From Candidatus Saccharimonadota bacterium (GTDB taxonomy: Bacteria > Patescibacteriota > Saccharimonadia > Saccharimonadales > Saccharimonadaceae): 64,000 nucleotides of DNA. The notes beneath the pieces are model-generated. The model ran no database searches. It saw nothing but the letters and a program-made list of their open reading frames with translations, and was not told where the DNA came from. The DNA is taken from NCBI GenBank assembly GCA_905372835.1, contig CAJPQK010000003.1:5627-69626 (forward strand), read 5' to 3'. Of this stretch, positions 17,120 to 25,195 are shown one piece after another. The position numbers were made by a program, and so were the translations under genes. How positions within the stretch are numbered: the stretch's first letter is position 1; each line of letters begins with the position of its first letter.

Positions 17120-18688
17120 ATGCCTAATAAATTACCCACTGTCGCCATCATCGGCCAAGCCAACGTTGGCAAAAGTTCGCTGTTCAACCGCTTGACGCGC
17201 GCCCGCACCGCCATCGTCGCCCGCGAAGCCGGCACCACCCGCGACAACGTCGTTGGCAAAGTCTCATACAAACGCCGCACATCATCTCCTAATGAGAATG
17301 TGGCAGACGTGACACCTCCTGCGCTGGAGGCTGTGAAACGTTCGCGAGAAGCAGACGTTTCAGCCGAACGCTCGCAGCAAATCTCCAGTGGAGATTTGAG
17401 CGAAAAGAGTACTCCAGCGAAGGAGCGTGGCGCGAGTGCAACCGCCGAGTTCTGGCTCATCGACACCGCCGGCCTCAAACCCGCTGAAGACGAATTCGAA
17501 GCCACCATCCAAGATCAAATCGCCGACGCCTCCGCCGCTGCTGACGTCATCCTCGTCATGGTCGATTCCACTGCCTATCCGTCAGACGCCGACCGCCAAC
17601 TTGCCAAAAAAGCCTTAAAGAGCGGCAAGCCCGTCATTTTAATCGCCAATAAAGCTGATCTGAAAGAATCTCTTCACGTTGACGAATTCAAACGACTTGG
17701 CATTAAAACCATAATCAAAACTTCCACCGAGCATAACATCGGCATCTCCGAACTGCTCGACAACATCGCCGATCTCATCCCGCCAGCCACTCAAACCACG
17801 CCAGACGACATCATCCGCGTCGCCCTGATCGGCCGGCCAAATGTCGGTAAAAGCAACCTATTTAACACCCTAGCGGGCAAGCAGCAAGCCATCGTTGCCA
17901 ACGTCGCCGGCACCACCCGCGACGTCAACCGCGTCCAAGTCCGCTATCACGGCCAGACCATCGAACTACTGGACACCGCCGGCATCCGCCGCCAAGGCAA
18001 GCAAGAGACCGGCATCGAAAAGTTCTCGGTCCTGCGCACCATGCAGGCCATCAACGAAGCCGACATCTGTTTTCTATTGATGGACGTCAATGAGCTTAAT
18101 GTCCAATTAGACCAGCGTCTGGCTGGCATCATAGACGAAGCAGGCAAGGGGCTCGTGCTGGTCGTCAGCAAATGGGACTCCGTCGAAGGCAAAGATGCCT
18201 ACACCCGAGACGAACTGGCGCCGCAAATTAGCTACCATTTCAAATTCACACCCTACGCACCGCTCATCTTCACCTCATCAGTCACTGGTCAAAACGTCGC
18301 CAAATTGTTCGACCTAGCCCTCGACATACATAAGCGCCGCCGCCAAGAATGCAAAACTCGCGTCCTCAACGACCTCTTACAAAAAGCCGTCGCCGCTCAT
18401 CCGCCAGCCGGCCTGAAAAACTCACATCCGAAACTGCGCTACATCGTCCAGACTGATACGGCCCCGCCATGGTTCGTCATCTACGGCAGCAACCTCAAAT
18501 TCGTCCACTGGAGCTACAAACGCTACCTAGAGCGGACTTTACGCGAAGCTTTCAACTTCGCCGGCACACCCATCAAACTATCTTTCCGCGACGAAAAACA
18601 GCTCAAAGCCAACCGCGAACGCGTCGCCCGCGGCCTGGCACCAGTCACCAAAGCTTACAAGCAGGCCAAAAATGCCGAAAAGGGCTAG
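17120..18688 (+). CDS. der: ribosome-assembly GTPase Der (EngA) with in-frame insert
   Basis: Essential double-GTPase maturing the 50S subunit, 522 residues. G-domain 1 has GQANVGKSS (about 11-19), TTRDN and DTAGL, then NKAD; G-domain 2 has GRPNVGKSN, TTRDV, DTAGI and SKWD; a KH-like C-terminal domain ends VTKAYKQAKNAEKG. About 56 extra residues (54-109, 17279-17446) interrupt domain 1 between the G2 and G3 motifs; they are polar, low in hydrophobics and built from inverted repeats. Other Der proteins are about 440-490 residues. The start is at 17120, 10 nt after TATAAT (17104-17109); longer frames would run into the previous gene. Confidence 0.95.
   Translation: MPNKLPTVAIIGQANVGKSSLFNRLTRARTAIVAREAGTTRDNVVGKVSYKRRTSSPNENVADVTPPALEAVKRSREADVSAERSQQISSGDLSEKSTPAKERGASATAEFWLIDTAGLKPAEDEFEATIQDQIADASAAADVILVMVDSTAYPSDADRQLAKKALKSGKPVILIANKADLKESLHVDEFKRLGIKTIIKTSTEHNIGISELLDNIADLIPPATQTTPDDIIRVALIGRPNVGKSNLFNTLAGKQQAIVANVAGTTRDVNRVQVRYHGQTIELLDTAGIRRQGKQETGIEKFSVLRTMQAINEADICFLLMDVNELNVQLDQRLAGIIDEAGKGLVLVVSKWDSVEGKDAYTRDELAPQISYHFKFTPYAPLIFTSSVTGQNVAKLFDLALDIHKRRRQECKTRVLNDLLQKAVAAHPPAGLKNSHPKLRYIVQTDTAPPWFVIYGSNLKFVHWSYKRYLERTLREAFNFAGTPIKLSFRDEKQLKANRERVARGLAPVTKAYKQAKNAEKG
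17279..17446 (+). repeat. hairpin-chain insert inside der
   Basis: About 168 bp in frame within der. It contains successive inverted repeats: CCTCC/GGAGG (17315-17319, 17326-17330), GAAACGT/ACGTTTC (17335-17341, 17355-17361), CAAATCTCC/GGAGATTTG (17378-17386, 17390-17398) and CTCC/GGAG (17412-17415, 17422-17425). Confidence 0.6.
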
Positions 18689-18783
18689 GCCTCACGCCTC
18701 GGCTTGAGCCTCTCTGGGTGGGCTATTTTCATGGTCAATACACTATTTACAAATACGATCTGTTGTGGTATAATACGACGCAT

Positions 18784-19422
18784 ATGGAGAACTTGACAAA
18801 CTCTACGCGCCCTGAACAGGCCATTACAGAACCCGATCAAACGCCACCCATTGATACCATAGACCCTAAGCATACTACCTTTGAGGTCACCGTTAAATCT
18901 TTTTTTAGCAAAAAGGCAGACGAATATTCCATGCGTATCGGCTCAGTCGATGACATCCAAGTACTACCGCAAAATGATAAAAACACGACGAGTGAGGAGA
19001 CTATAGTAGAAGTTACTCTCATTGCTGGAGACACTGGTAACCACCAACCACTACTTGACCGTGCTGGTAAAAAATCATCCATCTTTGACATGTCCAAAGC
19101 TACTGGTTGCACAAGTGCAAGCATGTCTGTTACAGCAGAACCAGGTGACACCAAGTATCCCAACTTTAGTGAAGTTATTACTGGTGTTGAGATACCAGGA
19201 GTAGCAGATGAAAATCCAGTAGAACTAGCTGAGCGAAAACAAGCTGTCGAGAACTTCATGCGAGCAGTTGGAGAGGTTGCAGCCCGCGGACTACTTGGAC
19301 CATTTCCCGAACTACAGGAAGGTTTTACTCTTACTGTGAAGCCTGGTGAAACTCATAGACCAGAGGGAGAATTTCACGACACTATCACTGTTGATAGCCC
19401 AGACACCGCAGGAAAAAGCTAA
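18784..19422 (+). CDS. hypothetical soluble protein
   Basis: 212 residues, not recognised. A Pro/Thr-rich N-terminus (1-35) is followed by a beta-rich region (TTFEVTVKSFFS, ETIVEVTLIAGD, SASMSVTAEPGD, VITGVEIPGV), a helix (LAERKQAVENFMRAVGEVAA) and a final strand FTLTVKPGE. No signal peptide or metal-binding motif. TATAAT at 18769-18774 lies 9 nt before the ATG. It converges on the COG0523 GTPase gene with no spacer and no visible terminator. Confidence 0.65.
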   Translation: MENLTNSTRPEQAITEPDQTPPIDTIDPKHTTFEVTVKSFFSKKADEYSMRIGSVDDIQVLPQNDKNTTSEETIVEVTLIAGDTGNHQPLLDRAGKKSSIFDMSKATGCTSASMSVTAEPGDTKYPNFSEVITGVEIPGVADENPVELAERKQAVENFMRAVGEVAARGLLGPFPELQEGFTLTVKPGETHRPEGEFHDTITVDSPDTAGKS

Positions 19423-20394
19423 TCATCCACCGTACATGAGAATGTGCACGTGTAAAATATCGCGTGTAATTTCATCTGCTCGCTTACCAATCAGCACAAT
19501 TTTCACTGCCTCGTCCGAGTGTGCATAACGAATCTCAATTTGGTACTGCGTCGCCTCAATGTGCCGCCGCTCACCACGATCGTTTATAAAACAACCTTTC
19601 AGCCGCCTGAGACCATATACTGCAAACAGCTCTGGCCACAGCTTTTCAAACACCGCTTCACTGACAGTGACGGCCGATAAATCAACCACGCTATAGGTTG
19701 GATTGTCCGGCACCGCGAGCTCGCCATCATACTGGTCAAAAAATGCCAGCAGCCCCGACGGCGTGGTGATTTTACTGAGGTCAAACTGGCCGTGTGGGGC
19801 GCTCAGCACCTTGGCATAGGGCAGGGCGCGGCGTTTTATTTCGTATTCAGCCCGTTCGCTGTCCTTCAGCAGATCTTCCTTGGTCACCAAAATCACATCC
19901 GCCGCTTGCAATTCAATTTCGTGCGCTGGCTCAACACCGCATAAAATCTCATACACATCGATCACGTAAAAACTCTGCATCAGTTCGTACTTGGCAAACA
20001 TCTTGGCGCTGATCAGTCGCTCCACCAAATTCATCGTCCGTGCCACGCCCGTCGCCTCGATGAACACTGGCGCAGGGGAATAGCGGCTAAAGTCCATCAG
20101 CATCTTGGTCAGTGCATCCTCCGAGCCGCAACAAACACAGTCGCCAGCCAAGGTCGTCACCATGTCTGCCAACCCCTCCAGCCGGTAGCCATCGACATTT
20201 TCGTTGGCATATTCATTTTCAATCACTCGCGCGCCCGTAAAGTCACGTTGTCGCAATAAGAATTCCAGCACACTGGTTTTACCAGCGCCGAGCGAGCCAT
20301 TTACCAAATACAGCGGCACCTTGTCAACAATCGTTCGTGCCTCGTCAAATGCTGCATTGATACTAAATTCCAAATCATCATCGCGCTTCGCCAT
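19423..20394 (-). CDS. COG0523/CobW-family metallochaperone GTPase
   Basis: G3E-family P-loop GTPase, 323 residues, of the type that inserts metals or serves zinc homeostasis in the cytoplasm. Walker A is NGSLGAGKTS (about 30-39); the family CxCC metal motif appears as GDCVCCGSED; EATGVARTMN and TKEDLL follow; a CobW C-terminal domain ends VHILMYGG. Start at 20394: TATAAT (20406-20401) ends 6 nt before this ATG. A paralogue lies in the metal island at 22704-23603. Confidence 0.88.
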   Translation of the reverse strand: MAKRDDDLEFSINAAFDEARTIVDKVPLYLVNGSLGAGKTSVLEFLLRQRDFTGARVIENEYANENVDGYRLEGLADMVTTLAGDCVCCGSEDALTKMLMDFSRYSPAPVFIEATGVARTMNLVERLISAKMFAKYELMQSFYVIDVYEILCGVEPAHEIELQAADVILVTKEDLLKDSERAEYEIKRRALPYAKVLSAPHGQFDLSKITTPSGLLAFFDQYDGELAVPDNPTYSVVDLSAVTVSEAVFEKLWPELFAVYGLRRLKGCFINDRGERRHIEATQYQIEIRYAHSDEAVKIVLIGKRADEITRDILHVHILMYGG

Positions 20395-20438
20395 ATAGCT
20401 ATTATACGCCATCCCAGCCAAGGTGATATACTGAAGGT

Positions 20439-20999
20439 ATGAAAGTCATTCTAGCCCTCGGTAATCCTGGCGACAAATACACATACACGCGGCATAACGC
20501 TGGCTTTTTGGTGGTCGACCAGTTAGCGGCGGAGCAGAGTGCACAATTTAGCAATAAGCCCAAATTCTCTTCTGATATTGCCGAATTGACCATGTCTGGA
20601 GAAAAAATCCTGCTTGTCAAGCCAACGACGTATTATAACGAAGTTGGCATCGCAGCGCGAGCGCTCATGGATTTTTATAAGGTAACGCTCGATGATCTGC
20701 TGATCATCCATGACGATATGGCACTTGATTTTGGCAAAATTCGCGTCCGCAAGGGCGGCGAAAGTGCTGGCAATAACGGTTTGAAATCACTGCATCGACA
20801 TGTTGGCAGTGAGTTTTGGCACATCCGCATCGGCACTGACAATTTACTGCGCCGACAAATTGGCGACGTTGACTTTGTCCTCAGTAAATTCAACACCGAC
20901 GAACGAACGATTCTCCGCGATTGGACAATCCCTGAATCAATCAAACTGACCGAGGCATTTCTCAACAGCACCATTGAGCCGCTGAGCATTAAGCTCTAA
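20439..20999 (+). CDS. pth: peptidyl-tRNA hydrolase
   Basis: Bacterial Pth, 186 residues, releasing peptides from peptidyl-tRNA dropped by ribosomes. Motifs: LALGNPGDKYTYTRHNAGF with the catalytic His (about 20), KPTTYYNEVG (Asn), IHDDMALDFGKIRVRKGG (Asp about 93) and SAGNNGLKSLHRH. TATACT (20427-20432) lies 6 nt before the ATG, back-to-back with the COG0523 promoter. A TTGCAAC-aac-GTTGCAA dyad (21000-21016) lies between its stop and the convergent DUF475 gene and may end transcription. Confidence 0.96.
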   Translation: MKVILALGNPGDKYTYTRHNAGFLVVDQLAAEQSAQFSNKPKFSSDIAELTMSGEKILLVKPTTYYNEVGIAARALMDFYKVTLDDLLIIHDDMALDFGKIRVRKGGESAGNNGLKSLHRHVGSEFWHIRIGTDNLLRRQIGDVDFVLSKFNTDERTILRDWTIPESIKLTEAFLNSTIEPLSIKL

Positions 21000-21021
21000 T
21001 TGCAACAACGTTGCAAAATGC

Positions 21022-22095
21022 TTATCGTTTTCGGTGCTTGATTTTTGCTGCCGTTTCTCGCAACTTGATGGCCCGTGCCTCCAGAACACTACTACCAACC
21101 GCCAAGCTCACAAACAGCAGCCCCAAGCCTCCCGTTGCCCATTCTGGCAGCTCCAGATGAAACAGCTTCGCGATCATCATCATACCAAGTGCCGTAATTG
21201 CCCAGTGCGCACCATTTTCTAAATACTTATATTTACTGAGTACACCCGTCCGCAACAGATACACTGTCAAAGACCGCACCCAAATAGCTCCAGATGCCAG
21301 TCCAGCAACAATCAACAGGACACTACTGGTGATGGCAAACGCACCGATGACGCCGTCGAAACTGAAACTAGCATCCAGCACCTCCAGATAGAGCAGGCTA
21401 GCGAAGGCTGCCCAACCAGTCTTGACTTTAATGGCCTTGGCGTCTTCCTCGTGGAAAAATGAGCCAAATAATTCCAGCCCGATGTGCAGCATAATCCCCA
21501 GAATAGATGAGATCAAAATGAGCGATTGATGTGCCGGCTCCACTGTGAAATACAAAATCGTCGCCACTGCCAACATCAGACATACTTTGAAATTCTCAAA
21601 CCGTCCAGCCTTAGCTAGCCACGGCTCAACATGACTGACCCAGTGGATACGCTTGTTGTAGTCGATGAAATAACTTAACCCAATCATGATCAAAAACGCC
21701 CCACCAAACGCATCAATCATCGGGGATGCCTCATGTAAAATATGACCGTACTCAGCTGGCTTATTAATAGCCAAGTCAACCACCTCAGTGAAACCATGAC
21801 CACTCGCCACCATAACGATGAAAATTGGCAAAATAAACCGTACCACAAAGACCGCCACAAAGATGCCGACCGTCAAAAATACCTTTTGCCATGCCGGGCT
21901 CATGCTAGCCAACACCTTACTGTTAATCACCGCGTTATCAAAACTAAATGTAACTTCCAACACTACCAAAATAGCAAATAGCCAGAGGCCGCCAAGACCC
22001 AAGTGTATGAACGTCAAACCGCCCAAAATCAATGTCAATAGTGCTGAAAACCAAAAAATTCGAAATGGATGATGTGAATGCCAGAGATGTTTCAT
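21022..22095 (-). CDS. DUF475 / TerC-superfamily integral membrane protein
   Basis: 357 residues with about nine membrane helices. Two copies of the TerC-type acidic signature lie in membrane helices: EVTFSFDNAVINSKVLASM (about 48) and EVLDASFSFDGVIGAFAIT (about 235), typical of DUF475. Relatives in the TerC family are linked to tellurite resistance and Mn2+ export at the cytoplasmic membrane; a metal-export role here is inference, supported by the adjacent metal island. TATACT (22109-22104) lies 8 nt before the ATG, so it is a separate unit. Confidence 0.85.
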   Translation of the reverse strand: MKHLWHSHHPFRIFWFSALLTLILGGLTFIHLGLGGLWLFAILVVLEVTFSFDNAVINSKVLASMSPAWQKVFLTVGIFVAVFVVRFILPIFIVMVASGHGFTEVVDLAINKPAEYGHILHEASPMIDAFGGAFLIMIGLSYFIDYNKRIHWVSHVEPWLAKAGRFENFKVCLMLAVATILYFTVEPAHQSLILISSILGIMLHIGLELFGSFFHEEDAKAIKVKTGWAAFASLLYLEVLDASFSFDGVIGAFAITSSVLLIVAGLASGAIWVRSLTVYLLRTGVLSKYKYLENGAHWAITALGMMMIAKLFHLELPEWATGGLGLLFVSLAVGSSVLEARAIKLRETAAKIKHRKR

Positions 22096-22161
22096 ATTGC
22101 TTTAGTATAGCATATCTATGCAGCGCAATCTTACGCTTACCTCAAACCAGCGGGCAAAAGG

Positions 22162-22704
22162 CTATCCTCTACAGTTCACATAGTCCTGCCATTTTTTGAC
22201 AATTCCAGCCTCCTGATAGTACTCATGCGCGCGCCAACTGGATAAGAAAACTTCATCTTGTTCAATTTCGCTAAGGAGCGGAAAAATCTCACTAAGTAAC
22301 ATTTTGTCGGGGTATCGTTCGTTATCCGTCAGGGGACATTGCCCATTATTGCACAAGTGTGCATTTAAAAATGTGAAGCGTTTAGTGCAAATATAGCCGG
22401 GCTTCGAGCAGTGCAAGCGAAAATCGTGCATGGTTTGAATCGGCTGCGCCTCATCCTGGTAGGCCTCGAACTTGTACATCACCCAAACTAGTGGCGTATC
22501 AAACGTCATGTCATCAGACAGTTGCTGCTGATCATGTCGCAGATCGTCCAATTCTATTCGTATCTGTTCGACACCGCTATTCTTCAATTTCGCCAGCGCC
22601 AAACAGCGCTCCACAGCAGCAATCTTTACTGTCAAAGTCTTATATTCATCATACATATCAAGCAGTCTATCAACCGCCACTCTCACACTATTCGTACCTT
22701 CCAT
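22162..22704 (-). CDS. Cys/His-containing protein, last gene of metal island
   Basis: 180 residues, not recognised. The N-terminal half is a long helical or coiled-coil region (LLDMYDEYKTLTVKIAAVER through LDDLRHDQQQL). The C-terminal half has Cys and His clusters (LHCSKPGYICTK, NAHLCNNGQCPL) suitable for metal binding, then helix-rich residues with W-rich end (SSWRAHEYYQEAG). Its ATG overlaps the stop of the COG0523 gene (TGATG), so it is translationally coupled and probably part of the same metal process. The metal role is inference from context. Confidence 0.7.
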   Translation of the reverse strand: MEGTNSVRVAVDRLLDMYDEYKTLTVKIAAVERCLALAKLKNSGVEQIRIELDDLRHDQQQLSDDMTFDTPLVWVMYKFEAYQDEAQPIQTMHDFRLHCSKPGYICTKRFTFLNAHLCNNGQCPLTDNERYPDKMLLSEIFPLLSEIEQDEVFLSSWRAHEYYQEAGIVKKWQDYVNCRG

Positions 22705-23603
22705 CACCCCAACTCCTTCATAATTACTGCGCGCGTAATCTCACGCGCCCGCTCGCCAATGACAACTAATTTTAATGACTCGTCAATGGTGCCGCGCGTG
22801 ACCCGTATTTGCTGCGGCGTTGCCTCGATGTGGTATATTTCGTTACCGCCAGCGACCGCACCTTTCATGCGCCGCAAAGCATATTTGCTCTGTAAATCCA
22901 TCCAAATTTTCTCAATTTTTTCAGCATTGATATCCAATTCAGTCATATCAACTACGCTATAATTTAAAGCATTCTCAGCTGCGTTTTCCGCAGGCTCGTG
23001 CAGTAGTAAATGATCCAAAATACGCGACTCGCTAGCAAGCTGCGCCAAATCAAATTTGCCGTGATCTAGCCCAGTAACCTTTGTCAACCCTTGTTGCAAC
23101 AATGTTTCAATTAGCTGCTGGCGGTCTTTTTCAGCCAGCAAATCCAGCTTGCTGATTAGTACCGTATCCGCTGCCTGAGCTTCCGCCAGCAACGCCTTCG
23201 CCAAACCATCAGCTCTAGCTTCAGCTCCATCCACAACATACAACGATTGCTTCAAATCATACTGCTCAAATACATCACTAGCCAGCAATTTTTCGACCAC
23301 CCGCAGAGTATTAGCGACACCAGTTGATTCAATAATCACTGGTGCTTTTCCGCTTATTGCAAAATTGTACAAAATATCAATCAACTCTTCGCCACTACTG
23401 CAACAGATACACTCGCCAGCAATTGTTGCCACTTCATCAACGCGTTGCGCCAATGTGCAACTGTCAATACTTTCCGACGCAAACTCATTTTCAATCACTC
23501 GCGCGCCAGCAAACTCAGGCTGCTGCACCAAAAAATCAACCAGCGTCGTTTTGCCAGCACCCAGCGCACCGTTCACCAAATATAACGCAATTGTATCATT
23601 CAT
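22704..23603 (-). CDS. COG0523/CobW-family metallochaperone GTPase (second copy)
   Basis: 299 residues. Walker A NGALGAGKTT (about 10-19), ENEFASESIDS, the metal motif GECICCSSGEE, EST GVANTLR region, SKLDLL (guanine recognition) and a CobW C-terminal domain (YALRRMKGAVAG). It is the middle gene of the NAS-like/COG0523/Cys-rich operon. The start at 23603 is chosen because AAAGG lies 5 nt upstream and the preceding stop is 1 nt away; the upstream open frame overlaps the NAS-like gene. It probably delivers or gates metal linked to the product of the NAS-like enzyme (inference). Confidence 0.88.
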   Translation of the reverse strand: MNDTIALYLVNGALGAGKTTLVDFLVQQPEFAGARVIENEFASESIDSCTLAQRVDEVATIAGECICCSSGEELIDILYNFAISGKAPVIIESTGVANTLRVVEKLLASDVFEQYDLKQSLYVVDGAEARADGLAKALLAEAQAADTVLISKLDLLAEKDRQQLIETLLQQGLTKVTGLDHGKFDLAQLASESRILDHLLLHEPAENAAENALNYSVVDMTELDINAEKIEKIWMDLQSKYALRRMKGAVAGGNEIYHIEATPQQIRVTRGTIDESLKLVVIGERAREITRAVIMKELG

Positions 23604-23604
23604 A

Positions 23605-24372
23605 TTAACCTTTCTTATACACATATACTGAGTTAATAATATCGTCGTCAGGATTATACTCGACCAGCAGCTGCACGCGCTGCAAACCGTTCGGGTCAAA
23701 CGCTGGATATAACAACGTTTTCGCGCCATGAGCACCGCGCACAATGATCCGCCCGCCAGGTCGGAGCGCTGGCAAAATATTATCAATAATTTGTTGTTTG
23801 GCTTCAACCGAATCGCCCGCTAGGCCAGCCACATAAATCACATCATAAGCACTGTCCGGCAAAGCTACCGCCGCTCCATCCGCCAACAAACACTCGCCAA
23901 CCGGCCAAGCAATCGCCCGTGCTAGTTCGCGCGACTGCGCCAAAGCAGCTGGCACCACATCCACCAAGTCAACCGCCGCGCCCGTCTGATGCCACAAACA
24001 CCAAGCCGTCAAAGGCAGGGAACCGCTGCCAATCATCGCCACGCGACTACTATTACTCAACATCAAACCCGACCCGCCCAATAAGCCAACTTCACGTCGC
24101 ACCAGCTCGCGATAATTGTCAATATACCAAAACGTTTCCAGCTCCTGCTGCGGACGAGCTGAGCTGGTAATTCGCCGCGACCAATACATTTCCATCTCTG
24201 ATTCTGACAGGGAACAACGGCGCTGCACTTCGCGGCACACCTCATCATTACACCAGGTCGGTAACGCTGTCGCCTGCACAACCGCCGCCACCAAGCCAGA
24301 AAAAGCCGCATTGACGTCTGGCGATGGTACAAACTCGTGCAAATTCATCACTGTTTTAATTGCCATATCCAT
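23605..24372 (-). CDS. nicotianamine synthase-like aminobutyrate transferase
   Basis: 255 residues matching the nicotianamine synthase fold, which joins aminobutyrate groups from S-adenosylmethionine to make metal-chelating opine or nicotianamine precursors. Seen: an N-terminal helical domain (LHEFVPSPDVNAAFSGLVAA), the SAM-site strand VAMIGSGSLPLT (111-122), DLVDVVPAAL, YDVIYVAGLAG, and the family-specific VRGAHGAKTLLYPAFDP (211-227) and YNPDDDIINSVYV (239-251). Bacterial relatives include staphylopine synthase CntL. First gene of a three-gene unit divergent from a Zur-type repressor; promoter TTGCAA-17-CATTAT. The product and metal are unknown; an ordinary SAM methyltransferase is the alternative, less likely given the motifs. 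Confidence 0.8.
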   Translation of the reverse strand: MDMAIKTVMNLHEFVPSPDVNAAFSGLVAAVVQATALPTWCNDEVCREVQRRCSLSESEMEMYWSRRITSSARPQQELETFWYIDNYRELVRREVGLLGGSGLMLSNSSRVAMIGSGSLPLTAWCLWHQTGAAVDLVDVVPAALAQSRELARAIAWPVGECLLADGAAVALPDSAYDVIYVAGLAGDSVEAKQQIIDNILPALRPGGRIIVRGAHGAKTLLYPAFDPNGLQRVQLLVEYNPDDDIINSVYVYKKG

Positions 24373-24380
24373 AGCTTTTC

Positions 24381-24442
24381 ATAATGCCAAACCCTCAGAA
24401 TTATTGCAAATTTGTCGCAATAAGTGATATAATTGCAACAAT
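24381..24442. promoter_or_regulatory. divergent metal-island promoters sharing a dyad operator
   Basis: The palindrome TTGCAA (24404-24409) serves as -35 on both strands: leftward with CATTAT (24386-24381, 17 nt), rightward with TATAAT (24428-24433, 18 nt). A perfect inverted repeat TTATTGC-9 nt-GCAATAA (24401-24423) covers it, and a further short dyad ATTG-caa-CAAT (24432-24442) abuts the regulator's ATG. One bound repressor would shut both genes; that the Fur-type protein binds here is inference. Confidence 0.65.
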
Positions 24443-24862
24443 ATGACAATAGACGAACTGCTCAAACAGCACAACTTGCGTCTAACGAAACCGCGCCAGC
24501 AAGTATTTGACGTACTGCGACAATCAGCCGTTCCGCTAACCATTAGTGATATTGCAAAGAAGTGCAAAAACGTTGACCGAGCCAGCGTCTACCGCACACT
24601 TGTTACCTTTGACCAACTGCACATCGTCAGTGCTGTTGCCATTGGCTGGAAAAACTACTATGAACTCGCTGAGCCGTTCATTCCACATCATCACCATCTC
24701 TATTGCATCCGTTGCCAAAACGCTGAACCCATCCAGACGCCAGAGTTGGAACAGCTTGTTGGCTATCTCAGTCGCAAACACCAATTTACCGTTGTTAAGC
24801 ACCACTTTGAATTGGAAGGGATTTGTAAACATTGCCAGCAAGCTAAACAGCATAAAAAATAA
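24443..24862 (+). CDS. Fur-family metal-dependent repressor (Zur-like)
   Basis: 139 residues. A winged-helix N-terminus (LRLTKPRQQVFDVL, DRASVYRTLVTF recognition helix) and a dimerisation domain with HHHHLYCIRCQ and the C-terminal GICKHCQQ, giving the two CxxC pairs of the structural zinc site. The His-rich motif is that of the Fur/Zur/PerR family; Zur is favoured because the divergent operon encodes COG0523 and NAS-like proteins, but iron sensing is not excluded. Transcribed divergently, with its own promoter under the shared dyad, so autoregulation is likely. Confidence 0.88.
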   Translation: MTIDELLKQHNLRLTKPRQQVFDVLRQSAVPLTISDIAKKCKNVDRASVYRTLVTFDQLHIVSAVAIGWKNYYELAEPFIPHHHHLYCIRCQNAEPIQTPELEQLVGYLSRKHQFTVVKHHFELEGICKHCQQAKQHKK

Positions 24863-24872
24863 ATTCCCAACT

Positions 24873-24909
24873 AAAAAAGCGCCAGGTAAGGGTGGGCATC
24901 ACCTGGCGC
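24873..24909 (-). terminator. intrinsic terminator of the ~317-nt RNA
   Basis: GCGCCAGGT and ACCTGGCGC, 9 bp, loop of 13 nt containing CCCACCC, six T residues after the stem on the minus strand. The plus-strand side has only TTTG, but it may also end the Fur-family gene. Confidence 0.88.
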
Positions 24910-25189
24910 TTTGTTACCCTTCAACCCACCCGAGCTTCCATGTCATGGCAAAGCGTCTGCGGTCAAAACTCCAAAAGACCGGCGCCTGACGAATCGTCAA
25001 TACAGTGCGTACTCACCATGAAACAGAGGTCGCCTTAATCAAAAGGGCAGTTAAAGGGGTTAGTATGCGCGTAACGTTTAACGCAAAAAGTGGAGGGTAA
25101 GATACTTAATGCCATTGCGCGCAACCTAACATATAGTTAGAATAGGGGGTATAAGGTGCATTTGGTTGAACTCGCTGATCAACCAATCG
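24873..25189 (-). ncRNA. unassigned structured RNA, ~317 nt
   Basis: The 24863-25245 gap holds no credible ORF but a complete minus-strand RNA gene: TTGACA (25224-25219), 17 nt, TATAAT (25201-25196), and at the far end GCGCCAGGT/ACCTGGCGC (9 bp) followed by TTTTTT. Internal hairpins include TTGGTTGA/TCAACCAA at the 5' end, CTAAC/GTTAG, TGACG/CGTCA, GGTC/GACC and CCAT/ATGG. GGGTGGG (24926 region) is complementary to CCCACCC in the terminator loop, allowing a pseudoknot or antiterminator. I do not see signatures of tmRNA, RNase P RNA, SRP RNA or a ~190-nt 6S RNA. Confidence 0.7.
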
Positions 25190-25195
25190 TGTATC

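Noticed and set aside
21000..21016. TTGCAAC-aac-GTTGCAA as another Fur/Zur operator
   Set aside because: It lies between the ends of two convergent genes, not in a promoter; a termination hairpin is more likely, although it lacks a T-run.
24873..25189. Assignment of the ~317-nt RNA as RNase P RNA, 6S, SRP RNA or tmRNA
   Set aside because: No GAGGAAAGTCC or ACAGAA blocks of RNase P, no SRP tetraloop region, no tRNA-like ends, and too long for a simple 6S hairpin. A model search is still needed.
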